A DNA stretch of 64,000 bases. It comes from Sapria himalayana. Its lineage: Eukaryota > Streptophyta > Magnoliopsida > Malpighiales > Rafflesiaceae. The stretch is from NCBI GenBank assembly GCA_029783825.1, contig JAREIK010002677.1, positions 77,411-141,410 of the forward strand, read 5' to 3'. Under the pieces are notes generated by a model. That model saw only the letters and a program-made list of their open reading frames with translations. It was not told where the DNA came from and ran no database searches. The position numbers were made by a program, and so were the translations under genes. This document shows positions 1 through 13,183 of this stretch, piece after piece. Every line of letters begins with the position of its first letter. Within the stretch, counting starts at the first letter, position 1.

Positions 1-3000
1 ATTGACATTGTTTTCTCACCCTCTGCTCCTCTAATCATCATTTTTTTATTGCGACAAAACTATTTGAGTTATGACACATAATGTCTAGTGAAAAACCTCA
101 ACACTTATAAAAGCTTTGTATGAGGAACAATGCGGTATCATATCAGTAAGAAATTTAAACCACTCACTCAAATTAAAAAAAAAGTTATGTTTTTATACAT
201 ATATAATCCTGTAGAATATATGTAAATATATACTAGTATTTCACTCGTACATATATTACTGAAGTATATGTACATAAAAATAACTGCATTTTATGTACAT
301 ATAAACTGAGTACAAATATACTCAGTATATAAGTACATAAAATACTGCAGTATTATATGTACATATATACTGACTTTTTTAGTATGTATATACCTCATTT
401 GGTGTTGTTGCTGTTGCACCCACTGCCGCTCCTGCCGCTGCTACCATTGTTGCTATCACTGCCAATACCACTGCTACTGTCATCTATGCAGCACTACCTT
501 TGTTGTCGACGTCGCCGCCGCTGCTACCTTCGCACTGGCACCTCTACTGTTGCTTCTGGTGATGCCGCTGCTTTCGGTGCAACTGCTACTGCCGTGACTG
601 TCGTAGCTGCTTCCAGTGCAGCTGTTGCTACCGCCACTTCCACCACTGCTACCATTTCCACCACTTCTGATGGCACCGCTCCTGCCATGCCAGTACTATA
701 ACCATGGCTACCCCTACTGCTGCCACCACCACCACCACTACTGTAGTTGCCACTTCTACTATCGCCGCTATCGTCGCCGCTGCCACTTTCATTGATACTG
801 CTACTGATATTAGATTTTTACAGACCTATAATAGGTTAAAAATCTACCCAAAAAATTTGAAGACACACAAACATGTTCACAGATATATAAAAACAATTAT
901 TATAGATATGAACAAACACAAATTAAAGTTGATTGTCATACAGCTTAAACTAAAATTTAATTAAATAGTTTAATATTTTTATATTAAATTTAATAAATAA
1001 AAACTATAAAATAAAATTTTAAATTAAACAAAAAAATTCATTTAATAACTTATTCTAATACAATATTTTAAATAACTAAAAAAATTATATTACATCTTAG
1101 TTATCAATGTATCTACCGATTGTGAAAAAAGTATAATCTATTAATGCATTGATGTTGCTTTCTCTCCCTCTGCTCGTCAGATTACCAACTTTCCACTACA
1201 AAAATGTTGTCCGAGTCATGGTGCTTCATGTCTATTGAAAAATCTCTTCACTTGTACCAGCTTCATATGGGAAACAATGTGGTACCACATCTGTAAGAAA
1301 TTTAAACCACTAAATAATATCAAAATAAATTAAAAAAAACTATGTTTTGATAAATACATATTACTGCAGCAAAAATATTCATATATACCATCATTTAACT
1401 CGTACAGATATTACTATAGTATGTGTGCATATAAATTATATTATTATGAGTGCATAGATACTCAGTATATATGTACATAAAATAATGCAGAATTATATGC
1501 ACGTATATATTGACAATATACGTACATATATACCACAAATTTCACTGTTCCTACTACTCCCACTGCCACTGCCGCCTATGCCGCAGCGGCAGCGGCCGCT
1601 GCGGCAGCTGTCGATGCTGCCACCACTGCTAGTGCAGCCGCCACTATGGCTGCTACTGGTGTTGTATCTGTTATCGCTAATAATGCCGATACCGTTGCTG
1701 TCTCTGCTGCCGCCTATGCCGACGCTGCCTCTAATGTTGCCACTGCCTCATCTGCCTCCCCTACCTCCGCTGCTAGCACTGCTGCAAATGCTACCTCAGC
1801 TACCGCTACTGATAATAGGCTTTTACATACCTATAATATGCTAAAACTCTAACCAAAAATTCAAAGAAACACAAACATATTCATAGATATATAAAAACAA
1901 TTAATATATACATGAACAAACACAAATTAAAGTTGATTGTCATACAGCTTAAACTAAAATTTAATTAAATAGTTTAATATTTTTATATTAAATTTAATAA
2001 ATAAAAACTATAAAAGAAAATTTTAAATTAAACAAAAAAATTCATTTAATAACTTATTCTAATACAATATTTTAAATAACTAAACAAATTATATTACATT
2101 TTATTTATCAATGTATCTTCCGATTGTGCAAAAAGTATAATCTATTAATGCATTGATGTTGCTTTCTCTCCCTCTGCTCCTCAGATTACCAACTTTCCAC
2201 TACAAAAATGCTGTCCGAGTCATGGTGCTTCATTTCTGTCGAAAAATCACTTCACTTGTACCAGCTTCATATGGGAAACAATGCGATACCACATCTGTAA
2301 GAAATTTAAACCACTAAATAATATCAAAATAAATTAAAAAAAACTATGTTTTGATAAATACATATTACTGCAGCAAAAATATACATATATACCATCATTT
2401 AACTCGTACAGATATTACTACAGTATTTGTACATATAAATTATATTATTATGTGTGCATAGATACTCAGTATATATGTACATAAAATAATGCAGAATTAT
2501 ATGTACGTATATATTGACAATATACGTACATATATACCACAAATTTCGCTGTTCCTTCTACTCCCACTGCCGCCTATGTCGTAGCGGCAGCAGCCGCTGC
2601 GGTAGCTGTCGATGCTGCCACCACTGCTAGTGCAGCCGCCACTATGGTTGCTGCTGGTGTTGTATCTGTTATCGCTAATAATGCCGATAGCGTTGCTGTC
2701 TCTGCTACCGCCTATGCCGACGCTGCCTCTAATGTTGCCGCTGCCTCATCTACCTCCCCTACCTCCGCTGCTAGCACTGCTGCCACTGCTACCTCAGCTA
2801 CCACTACTGATAATAGGCTTTTACATACCTATAATATGCTAAAACTCTAACAAAAATTCAGAGAAAACACAAACATATTCATAGATATATAAAAACAATT
2901 AATATATACATGAACAAACACAAATTAAAGTTGATTGTCATACAGCTTAAACTAAAATTTAATTAAATAGTTTAATATTTTATATTAAATTTAATAAATA

Positions 3001-4770
3001 AAAACTATAAAAAAAATTTTAAATTAACAAAAAAATCATTTAATAACTTATTCTAATACAATATTTTAAATAACTAAAAAAATTATATTACATCTTAGTT
3101 ATCAATGTATCTACCGATTGTGCAAAAAGTATAATTTATTAATGCATTGATATTGCTTTCTCTCCCTCTGCTCCTTAGATTACCAACTTTCCACTACAAA
3201 AATGCTATCCGAGTCACGATGCTTCGTGTCTATTGAAATATCCCTTCACTTGTACCAGTTTCATATGGGAAACAATGCGGTACCATATCTGTAAGAAATT
3301 TAAACCACTAAATAATATCAAAATAAATTAAAAAAAACTATGTTTTGATAAATACATATTACTGCAACAAAAATATACATTTATACCATCATTTAACTCG
3401 TACAGATATTACTACAGTATTTGTACATATAAATTATATTATTATGTGTCCATAGATACTCAGTATATATGTACATAAATAATGCAGAATTATATGTACG
3501 TATATATTGACAATATACATACATATATACCACAAATTTCGCTGTTCCTACTACTCCCACTGCCACTGCCGCCTATGTCGCAGTGGCAGCGGCCGCTGTG
3601 GTAGCTGTCGATGCTGCTACCACTGCTAGTGCAGCCGCCACTATGGCTGCTGCTGGTGTTGTATCTGTTATTGCTAATAACACCGATACCGTTGCTGTCT
3701 CTACTGCCGCCGATGCCGACGCTGCCTCTAATGCTGCCGCTGCCTCATCTGCCTTCCCTACCTCCACTGCTAGCGCTGCTGCCACTGCTGCCACTGCTGC
3801 CTCAGCTACCGCTACTGATAATAGGCTTTTACATACATATAATATGCTAAAACACTAACAAAAAATTCAGAGAAACACAAACATATTCATAGATATTTAA
3901 AAACAATTAATATATACATGAAAAACACAAATTAAAGTTGATTGTCATACAGGTTAAACAAAAAATTAATTAAATAATTTAATATTTTAAAATTAAATTT
4001 TATCAAAACAAAAATAATAAATGAAACTTTTAATTTAAACAAAAAAATTTATATAATAACTTATTTTAATACAAAAATATACTACATCTTATTAATCAAT
4101 GTATCTACTGACTGTGCCTAAGTATAATCTATCAATCCATTGACGTTGCTTTCTCTCCCTCTGCTCCTCTGATTACTTTCTTTCCACTACAAAAATGCGT
4201 TTGAATCATGGTGCATCATGTTTGTCGAAATATATATTCACTTATACAAGCTTTGTATGAGAAACAATGTGGTACCATAAATGTATGTAATTTAAACCAC
4301 CAAATCAAATCAAAATAAATAAATAAATAAATGACTATATTTTGATAAATATATATTACTGCTGTAAATATCTACATATATACTAGCATTTCACTAGTAC
4401 ATATATTACTATAGTATATGTACATATATACTACAGTATTATGTGTACATATATACTATAGTATTATGTGTACATATATACTGAGTACTATATATACTCA
4501 GTATATATGTAGATAAAATACTGTAGTATTATATGTACATATATACTAACTATATACGTACATATATACCACATTTGTTGTCATTACAGCTGCTCCCACT
4601 ATCATCGCTACTGTTTTTGTCGCTGTTGAAATAGACTTTTACATACATATAATAGGCTAAAACTCTACCCAAAAAATTCAGAGACACAAAAACATATTCA
4701 CAGATATATAAAAACAAATATTATAGACATAAACGAACACAAATTAAATTAATTGTCTTACAGCTTCAAA
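1..4770. repeat. ~1-kb tandem repeat array in the CACTA tail, about 4.7 copies
   Basis: The landmark 'ttaatgcattgatgttgc' recurs at 1141, 2145 and 3139, and in changed form at 4132; the first copy is entered just after this landmark. Spacings are about 1147, 1004, 994 and 993 bp. Each unit runs: a CTCCCTCTGCTCCT-like segment, 'aagaaatttaaaccac', a microsatellite of 'gtacatatata' words, a GC-rich trinucleotide core, then a long AT-rich stretch with 'gttgattgtcatacagctt'. The middle three copies look very similar to one another. The first is longer and more diverged, and the fifth has lost most of its GC-rich core. Inverted relatives occur at 41035-42900 in CACTA copy 2, matching that element's opposite orientation. 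Confidence 0.9.
1548..3825. repeat. GC-rich trinucleotide cores of the 1-kb repeat (three best copies)
   Basis: Within each 1-kb unit, about 270 bp (near 1548-1815, 2548-2815 and 3539-3825; a longer diverged version at 404-800) is built from GCT/GCC/ACT/CTG-type triplets and is far more GC-rich than its surroundings. Read one way it gives Ala/Thr/Val/Ser-rich frames, in a second frame Leu/Pro-rich ones, and on the minus strand of the fourth copy another Ala-rich one. Several frames being open at once is what a triplet-based low-complexity tract produces, so I do not call a gene. The cores also share a run reading V-V-S-V-I-A-N-N in all three copies. Confidence 0.7.
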
Positions 4771-5094
4771 GAAAATACAAAAGATATCTTGCAATTATGT
4801 TTAGAGATAAAGAGAGTGCAAAAATAAAATGTTTTCAGATTAATAAAGATAATATAAGCTAGCCTCTTTTTGATAAAGCTGAAATCGGTAAAAATGGGAC
4901 CCATGTATTGGAAGGACCGTGGTAATGTCTGAATGCTTTGAATCAGAATTTTTTCTTTTGTCTCACATAATGTGTCCTGCAAAGATTCATAATTGGGTTA
5001 ATCAGAAAAGCAAAGAATAAAAATAGAATAAAAAAATTGAAACCTACATAAATAACATAATTATTTGCTACATATGGAAAAAATAAATAACAGT
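4771..5094. other. AT-rich spacer between tail repeat and transposon gene
   Basis: This short AT-rich stretch separates the last degenerate 1-kb repeat unit from the 3' end of the broken Transposase_24-type gene. An accidental 74-codon frame lies here on the minus strand (4758-4982), but it resembles nothing I recognise and overlaps the repeat boundary. I see no other feature. Confidence 0.5.
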
Positions 5095-7130
5095 TCAGAA
5101 ATAATTCTCATACTCAATCATCCTCATAATTTGTACGAAATGCTCGCCTTTCTTGTGAGGTTTTGCAGTTGGATCTCGGAATGCTATTTGTTGTTCCAAT
5201 GCCACTAACTGTGACTCCATATAGGACATCTACTATCCTGCGAGGTTTCGTAGCTAGATCTCGGAATGCTATTTGTTGCGCCAATGCCGCTGTGACTCCA
5301 TATAGGACATCTGCTATTGCATTACAATCTTAATTCCTTTCATCTCATCATTCATTTCTTTAATTTCTTGCTTTTCTTCCATCAATTAGTATACTGATCA
5401 TCCTTCTATTCTTTAATTTCATATATTTCTTTCTTTAAATGAAATATCTACTCATCCTACTTTTTTTAGGTCTCCAATAACTATAATACGTTCATTTGTT
5501 TCCATTACTTGTTGTTCGACCGCCTTATCGACCATTGCTGAGATAGATGAATTAGAAACACGACTGCTACAACAAAATGTCACTCCCTTCAAGTTGATTC
5601 CATACACTCGCTACTTCTTAGGACCTCCTATGGTCTCTAAATAATAAGATCATATTCACTTGGTTGAAGATCCATAGAACCTTCAACTTGTTGATGAGCA
5701 GCTGTCACATGTTCCTCCATTAGGTCCCAAAATAAAATAGATAAAAAAACTATTCTAGATATACATAAATAAAATAAATATTTTGCAACCCAAACAATTT
5801 TCTAAATTTACTGTAGTATTATAAAATTTTATTAATATAACAAGTTCTTATAGCAATCATCTGAGATTTGTTGTCAACAAACTGACCATTCCACTTTCTT
5901 CACATGCATCTTCTTAAAATCTGATAAAAATTTTGATCCCGACCCAATTCTCAAGCCTAGAATTTGTTTTTATTAAGTCATTAAAACAAATGATCAAAAA
6001 AGTTAACAAATTAATAAAACCATGCAGAGATTTGATTTATTGTACTATTAGGATAGCCACTAAATATATAAATGTTTATAATTTTAAAATTGTACGAGAT
6101 CTTGATCGTGCTCAATACTCGACTTTGACCCTCCTATTGTGTCGACAAATTCTTGTACCTAGTCCAGCTACCTCACTTTGTCGATTTTTACTGGCAATAT
6201 CTGATTTTTTCATGACATCTGAATCCTCCCAATACATAAGCCACTCGGACCAGTGATCCTCGGATATAAAATCAGGCCTTTCTTTCATATTCTTCAATTT
6301 ATGGACAAAATCAGAATATCATTGAGCAGCTTTGATCTCCCATAATGACTTTATCGTTCTATCAAATTTAGGTGTCCATGTGCACTAATTCTATATATAG
6401 AAAAATCACAAAATAATTTATATTAATAACAATAGCATAATTATTATTGCTTGAATAATAACCAACATAATAGATAAGTAATTTGATTATTATTTTTCAA
6501 TAATTTTGTTTGTTATTTTTACCTAAAAATCATTAAAACAGGACTCCTTTGCCAATTTTAAAACTTTCTTCTAAGAGAATGATTAAGAATTAGCCATTTT
6601 TTTGAAAGATTTTGTAATTATAGTCGAATACTTGTGAGATGAAATAAAACTATACAAATAAATATATAACATAGAAAATAAGCGAATCATAACAATATAA
6701 AAAAACCACTAACAATAACATCAAAATTTTTTTTTCAAGTCATTTTTACATATTTCTTTTACCTCTCATCCACAATCTCAATTTCTAATTTTGCACTGAT
6801 TATAGAGGAAGGCACTACATTTGATGATGTCGTTGGTATTATAAATGGGGGAACAATTGATATAAAATGTGGTGTAGAAGATAGAGATAAATCATAAGTG
6901 TGTTCAGATGGGACAATCGGTGGTGGGCTTATATCTGATAAAGGTGATAGTATAGGTCTCAATGATGGTGATGGTGATAGAAATGGAGATGGTGATTGTG
7001 ATGTTGAAGTCTGATATGGTGACTATGAGATGGTATTGATTCTGCAACAATAATGTAACATACTAGATTAATTTAGTTCATTTCTGTGTCCACATTCACC
7101 TCCACCATGGCCACATCCTTTAGGCATCAT
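5095..7130 (-). pseudogene. Broken second CACTA gene, Transposase_24 (Ptta/En/Spm) type
   Basis: This is downstream of the transposase on the same strand, the position of the second (TnpA-like) gene in CACTA elements. In En/Spm that protein binds subterminal repeats. A possible start at 7130 opens a short Gly/Cys/His-rich peptide (MMPKGCGHGGGECGH). At 6759-7025 follows a Pro/Ser-rich segment. At 6112-6297 lies the recognisable domain: 'EDHWSEWLMYWEDSDVMKKS' followed by a K-N-R motif, typical of Transposase_24. A frameshift near 6130 moves 'GGSKSSIEHDQDLVQ' into another frame. Later pieces include 'FVDNKSQMIA' near 5860 and a 'GGPKK-RVYGI' motif near 5610, which matches the family's C-terminal V-x-G-G-P-K-K-x-R-V-Y-G motif. 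A stop at 5095-5097 closes the gene. Stops, frameshifts and probable introns are present, so exon limits are approximate. Confidence 0.75.
5155..5318. repeat. 85-bp tandem duplication inside the second transposon gene
   Basis: The block starting 'gtgaggttttgcag' at 5155 is repeated from 5240 as 'gcgaggtttcgtag'. Both copies contain 'atctcggaatgctatttgttg' in slightly shortened context and end in 'gactccatataggacatct'. On the coding (minus) strand this duplicates the C-terminal segment reading S-Y-M-E-S-Q-L-V-A-L-E-Q-Q. The 85-bp step is not a multiple of three, so it would also have shifted the reading frame. Confidence 0.8.
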
Positions 7131-7270
7131 CTATTGTACAAAATAAAACATAGAAAAAACAATAGAGATATGATGAACAAGCATGCATTTTATAATAAAA
7201 CACACCGATAGATTTCAACAAATTATAAAAAGTTTTTTATAGTTTAATATTATAATAAAATTATAATAAT

Positions 7271-10200
7271 TTAATTATCGGCATCACTGTCCTCCTCTAA
7301 TAGATCTTCTGATATTTCATCTGATTCCGATAGAAGTTCGAACTTATCTTTATATAGAAAGTGATCATCTTTAATTTCTATTATGTCACCATTTGAGTCA
7401 CATAAATTTTCTGGATCTTCATCTACATTCATAGGTTCAATATTATTTATGTCATCTTTCTAGAATGCTGGTGAAATATATAAGTATGCACTTCTTTCTT
7501 GCGATGTTGGTACTTCTAATTTTGATCGTACTTTGATTTTGCAAATCGCCCACAAATCACTCTTATCACGAGATAAACTCGGATATGTATAATAATATAC
7601 TTGAGCGGCTTGAACTACCATAATAAATGGCTCATATCGATTATATATAGATTTATGGTTAACATCCACTAGCTTATAATCCGAATGAATCTTTGTGCCC
7701 ACATTTCATGTAGGATCAAACCACTCACACTTAAATAATAGAATCCTATTATTTTCGAGTCTAGGATACTCCAACTCAATAACTTCTTTTAGTTGATCAT
7801 AATAATCAATCTCACCTGCACTATATCCTACGCCTTTAATCCATACATCACAATTCATATTATTTTAGAAGAACCATGCCCATTTGTATGAAATTTATAT
7901 CCATTAATAAAATACCCAAGATAAGTTGTCACATCTCTAAACTGGCCTTTACTTAGATTCTGAATAAAAATATTTGAATCTCCATTTGAAGGATCAATTG
8001 CCTATGACATAAATTAAAAAATTGATATTAACAAATAAATATAATAATAAATTAATTAATTAAAAATTTTAAACTTAATAATTCTCACATAATTTTTGAA
8101 CCAATTCGCAAATTCAATTTCTAGTATATAATTGACAATCTTTGCTGGAAATTGCTAGTATCTATATTTTAACTACTCAACATAAATACTGCACAAATAT
8201 AAAAAGAGAGAAAAAGATATATATTAATTTTTATTAATTCCGATTAAAGATAAAATTAATCTATGATTAAACCTACAATCATTTTGTGTATACTACTCAA
8301 TGTAGGTGCAACCTCATAACAATTAAGTAAAACTTAGCTCCAGGTTGCTTTGTACTCTTCATCTGTCATACATCTTTTCATTTCTCTTCCAAATGCTCTT
8401 CCAGGGTGCTAGAAGATAGATAGTTTGTCTACAGAATCATCTTTTACCATCAAATGACCTTCATAATTTATCGGACATTTCTATTCTTTGTATTGACATG
8501 ATCCTCAAAATAATAAGAACAAAATGATGATGCTTCTTCTACTAAATATGCATTGCAAATTGAACCATCAACTTTTTCCTTGTTTCTTACATTTAATTTC
8601 CACTTATGAAGATACCTACAACCACAATGTTAAGTTTCAATTTGGTTAAATTACAATATTACTTAAAGTACGAAATCGAAAAACACAGTAAATTATATGT
8701 AGTTATCTCTTAAAAAGATACATCCACCTGAATTGCATTGGCCCTACAATCCTTGCTTCATATGTCAAATGGACTGGCAAATTCTCCATTCAGTCAAAAA
8801 AACTCGGTGAGAATATCCATTCAAGCTTACAAATAATAAGTGTAATGTCATTCTCCAGCCTCACCATGCCATCTATTTTGATTGTGGTTGTGGTTAGCTA
8901 TTTGAAAAACAAACTAAATTCTATAAGGACCTTCCAAACACTAAGTGGAAGTAATTCACGGAATGCAATTGGTATTAATATCTGCATAAATACATGACAG
9001 TCATGACTTTTCATTCCAAATAACTTAAGATTCTTCATATCCAAACATCTACCCATATTTGATACATATCCATCAAAAATTCAAAATATTTAACCCATTC
9101 ACACAATATATGCATTGCCTTCTTATCAAGTGTGTAGCAAGCTTTAGAAAATTTTCATGTTTCCTCATTCATTTCAATTCAGGACACCGACTGTAATCAT
9201 TCAGCTCCTGTCTTGATGTTAAAGTGTCTTTTATTTTTCCATCTACATTAAGGATAGTGTTGAAAACATTGTCAAAAATATTCTTTTCAATATGCATTAC
9301 ATCTAAGTTATGATGAATTAAATTGGACTTCCAACAGGGCAAGTCCCAAAATATACTACGTTTCCTCCGACAAAATAATTTGCCTTTTGATCCATTACTT
9401 CCAGTAGCATCCTTTTCAGTTACATTCTTTAAACCCAAACTATGAATCTCTGTTATAATAGCATCTCCTAAATGAACTACTGGTGCACTGTCTTCATAGA
9501 TTTATTTTTTTCGAAATAAAGTTCTATTTCTTCGAAATGGATGATTCGTAGATAGAAACTACAATGGTTATCAAACCATGACTATTTACCACTAAATTTG
9601 AGGGTAAATGCATCAGAATTTTTCATGCAATATGGGCATGCGGATCATTTTGTAGTACTCCACCCAGGATTCATTGAATATGCAGGAAAGTCACTTACCA
9701 TCCACATAAGGGCTGCCCGCATAATGAAATTTCGCTTTTTTGAGATATCGTACATATTCACGCCAACATCTCATAAATGATTTAACTCTGCAATAAGAGA
9801 CTGTAAAAAAACATTCAGCATGTCTTCCGAATTTTTTGGCCTTGGAACCAATATTGACAAAAACATATAGTGCTCCTTCAAACACAACCATGAAGGCAAG
9901 TTATAAGACGTCACTATCACTGGCCATGATGAATACTATTATCCAGATTGCCCAAATTGCTGAAATCCATCATTGTAGAGACCCAATCTCACTTTTTGAC
10001 TTTCTGCTTCAAAATCTTGATGTATATAATTAAAATGCTTCCAAGCAGGTGAATCAGATGAAGGACATGTTACCTCTTTTTCAACCTCATGCCCGGAATG
10101 CCACCTCATTTCATTTGTAGTAGTATTTGATACATATAGTCTCTATAATCAAGGAATTAATGGAAAATAATACATCTTCTTAAAGACAACCTTCAATTTT

Positions 10201-10980
10201 TGTCGTGTATCTACAACACGAGGTACCTTCCTAAATTGAAGATGGTCACAAAACTTACAGCTAATTAAATCACTATCACCGCCCCAATATAACATGCATC
10301 CATTTAAACAATAATCAATTTTTTCTACTGGTAGACCCATTCCACGTAGTTAGTGTTGTAAAAGTTGGTAGTGATCAAATTATTATCCGAAACAATCTCC
10401 TTTATCAGTTCTCTCACCTAATCAAATAATTGCTCAGACATCCGATTTCTTGACTTAATGCCCATTAGTCGAGCTACAATTGACAATTGTGAATGTGTTT
10501 TACAACCAGGGCATAATTCTTTATCTGTAGCTTTAAGCATTTCTTAAAATATCCGAGCTTCAGGATTAGGCTGTTCATCCATGTGATCCATATTGAAGCC
10601 AGCACCAGCAGCTTCCGTGATCATTCTATGATATGTGTTTGATGTTTCTTCACCACAAGCAAATGATTCATACCCTCATTTTGGTCAATATTCAGAGCCA
10701 TTGTATTTTCCCCATGATAAATCCAAACAAAATAATTTGGCACAAAGCTATATTTGGCCAAATGATATCTTATAATGTTTGCATCACGAAAAAGAATATT
10801 CTAACATCCACTAACCCATGTAATCACTTGCGATGATTGCATGGACACTTATTTTTTTACCATCCATCAATCTCGATTGACTAAATGCAAATTGATGAAA
10901 GTTTCAAGCCTAGTCAAAAATTCTTTTTTCAGAAATCTATTAATAACCCTTCTGTACATCAACTAACGATCTAAGCTCAT
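7271..10980 (-). pseudogene. Broken CACTA transposase, TNP2/TnpD type
   Basis: TNP2 proteins catalyse cut-and-paste transposition of CACTA elements. A likely original start lies at 10980 (MSLDR, then 'LMYRR'), followed by transposase-associated domain remnants ('RDANIIRYHLAKYSFVPNYF', near 10780). Then come 'FNMDHMDEQPNPEA' (near 10590), 'LPVEKIDYCLNGCMLYWGG' (10290-10335), 'FIMRAALMWMVSDFPAYS' (near 9700) and the hallmark 'LDVMHIEKNIFDNVFNT' (near 9280). DUF4218 remnants include 'HDCHVFMQILIPIAFRELLP' (near 8970) and 'MENLPVHLTYEARIVGP' (near 8770). DUF4216 is at 7460-7702 ('GTKIHSDYKLVDVNHKS', 'YNRYEPFIMVVQAAQVYY'). An acidic tail ends at the stop 7271-7273. Domain order is complete, but many stops and frameshifts interrupt it, for example a stop just after 'YISPAF' near 7460. 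Introns are possible, so the limits describe the gene region rather than a continuous frame. Confidence 0.9.
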
Positions 10981-11224
10981 TTTTCCTTATTTTATTTACA
11001 AAAAATAATGCCCAATCATTATTATAAATAAAACATTCTATTAATTCAAAATATACAAATAATTAAATAAAATTACTTACAGATGAATATTTAAAAATTA
11101 AATTTCATGAATATCGAGGCAATGCATTTGAGTATCTACATTAATAGATAAAGCAATTTTTAGCATGATAAAGATTAATAGATATTACGATTATACTAGA
11201 TAATGGGTGCAACGTATGATAATG

Positions 11225-11449
11225 CACAAGAAAGGAAGTAAAAAAAAAGATATTTAATGTTGAAGGAGGAGAGGGGGAGAGAGAGAGAGAGGGGCAGAGA
11301 AATGGGGAGACAGAGGGGGGGAGAGAGAAAGGAGAAAGAGAATGAGGGAGAGAGAGGTGGAGAGAACTAGTGAAATGGAGAGAGAGGGAAAGAGAGAAAG
11401 AGGAAGAGAGAGAGGGAGAGAGAGAGAGGGAGAGAGAGAGAGAGAGAGG

Positions 11450-11483
<34 letters not shown>

Positions 11484-11645
11484 GAGAGAGAGGGAGAGAG
11501 AGAGAGAGAGAGAAAGAACAAGCAAGAAAGGAGAGGGAGAAAGATAATAACAAGAGAGAGAGTGTGTGTGACATATAAAGAAAAAGAGGAATAGAGTGAC
11601 TATAAAAATTAGAGAGGGAGAGAAACAGACACATTGAGAGTGCAG
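11225..11645. repeat. (GA)n-rich purine tract
   Basis: About 400 bp of nearly pure purine on the plus strand, mostly GAGAGA with GGGA interruptions, densest at 11395-11515. It produces Arg/Glu-repeat frames on the plus strand and Leu/Ser-repeat frames on the minus strand; neither is a gene. It lies just upstream of the broken TNP2 start in transposon orientation, so it may once have been promoter-proximal or 5' untranslated DNA. Confidence 0.9.
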
Positions 11646-12508
11646 TGTTAGAATGTAAAATTATATAAAAGAAAATACAATTTCTTCTGTATAAGCCTAT
11701 CAAATATTATATCTTTTGTTATACATAAGTTCATATTTGAGCCTGAGGCCCAAGGGATGGGATTAGGTAATAGTACGACCCTTATTTGTATTATACCATA
11801 TATGAGCCTAATCAACGGACACTCATTCTACGTGCTTACATATTGTTGATATTATATATTATGTCATTTAATTTCAAATTAGTTCAACAAATTAATATTA
11901 TCTCATATATAATTATATTTAGGATATATAGTAAATGTAATTATAAATAGTTACATATAGTTAAACATATATATATATATATATATTCATATTAGTAGTT
12001 ATAAGTAAATATAAATAAATGTATACAAAGTTATATGCAATTATATAGATTTACATATTTGTATGCATATAAGTATACATAATTAAAAATAAAGTTATAT
12101 TTATTTATATAGAGTTATTCATAGTTATAAAAATATTTATATATAGTTATACACATATAGTTAAACATTGTGTTGTATGTTTTTATACATATAATTATAA
12201 ATATTGTTACATGTAGTTATAAATATAGGTACACGTATAGTTAAACTTATATTTATACATGTATGTAAACATATTTGTGCATATAGTTTCATATATTTAT
12301 ACATATAGTTATGTGTATGCGTGAATATATTAAAATACATTTTTTATACTTATATATAAACATGTATTTTAAATATATGTTGTTAATTATATATTTAAAT
12401 ATAGGTTATACATTAATAATATAAAATTTTGTATAGTTATATGTTATTATACATATAATACATATTGTTATAAAAATTATATATCATTAAACATTTAGTT
12501 ATATATAT

Positions 12509-12514
12509 ATATAT

Positions 12515-12549
<35 letters not shown>

Positions 12550-12552
12550 TAT
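12509..12552. repeat. (TTTA)n microsatellite
   Basis: An almost perfect tetranucleotide run of about 10 units lies inside the AT-rich minisatellite, just before a 'tatattcatatgagtagttata' word shared with neighbouring blocks. Confidence 0.9.
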
Positions 12553-13118
12553 ATTCATATGAGTAGTTATATTTAGTTATACATAAATATATACAAAGTT
12601 GCAAACATAGATTTACATATGTGTATACATATATGTATAAATAGTTAAAAATATAGTTATATTTAATTATATAATGTTTTATTTACTTTTACAAATATTT
12701 ATATATAGTTATACACATATAATTAAATATGATGTATGTTATTATACATATAATTATAAATATAGTTACATGTGATTATACATATACTCACACGCTTAGT
12801 TAAACTAATATTTATACATGTATTTATATATATATTTGTTCGTATAATTACATATATTTATACATATAATTATGTATAGGTATGGATATACTAAAATATA
12901 TTTTTATACTAATATATAAAAAAGTATATTAAATATATGTTGTTAATTATATATTTAAATATAGTTATGTATAAAGTTTTTATAGTTATACATATAGTAA
13001 GATAGAATTATTTATAGTTATATGTTAGTATACATATAATTAAACATTTAGTTATAAAAATTATAACTAAATATATTTATACGAGAATTTATATATCATT
13101 AAATATTTAGTTATATAG

Positions 13119-13180
<62 letters not shown>
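13119..13180. repeat. (AT)n microsatellite, about 31 units
   Basis: A perfect alternating AT run of about 62 bp lies inside the AT-rich minisatellite. Its long self-complementary sequence could extrude as a cruciform and is probably length-variable. Confidence 0.95.

Positions 13181-13183
<3 letters not shown>

Noticed and set aside
9598..10033. Plus-strand frames opposite the broken transposase
   Set aside because: They are shadows of the minus-strand TNP2 coding sequence, which has clear homology.
11141..11703. Arg/Glu-repeat (plus) and Leu/Ser-repeat (minus) frames
   Set aside because: They come from the (GA)n purine tract; both strands are open only because of the repeat.
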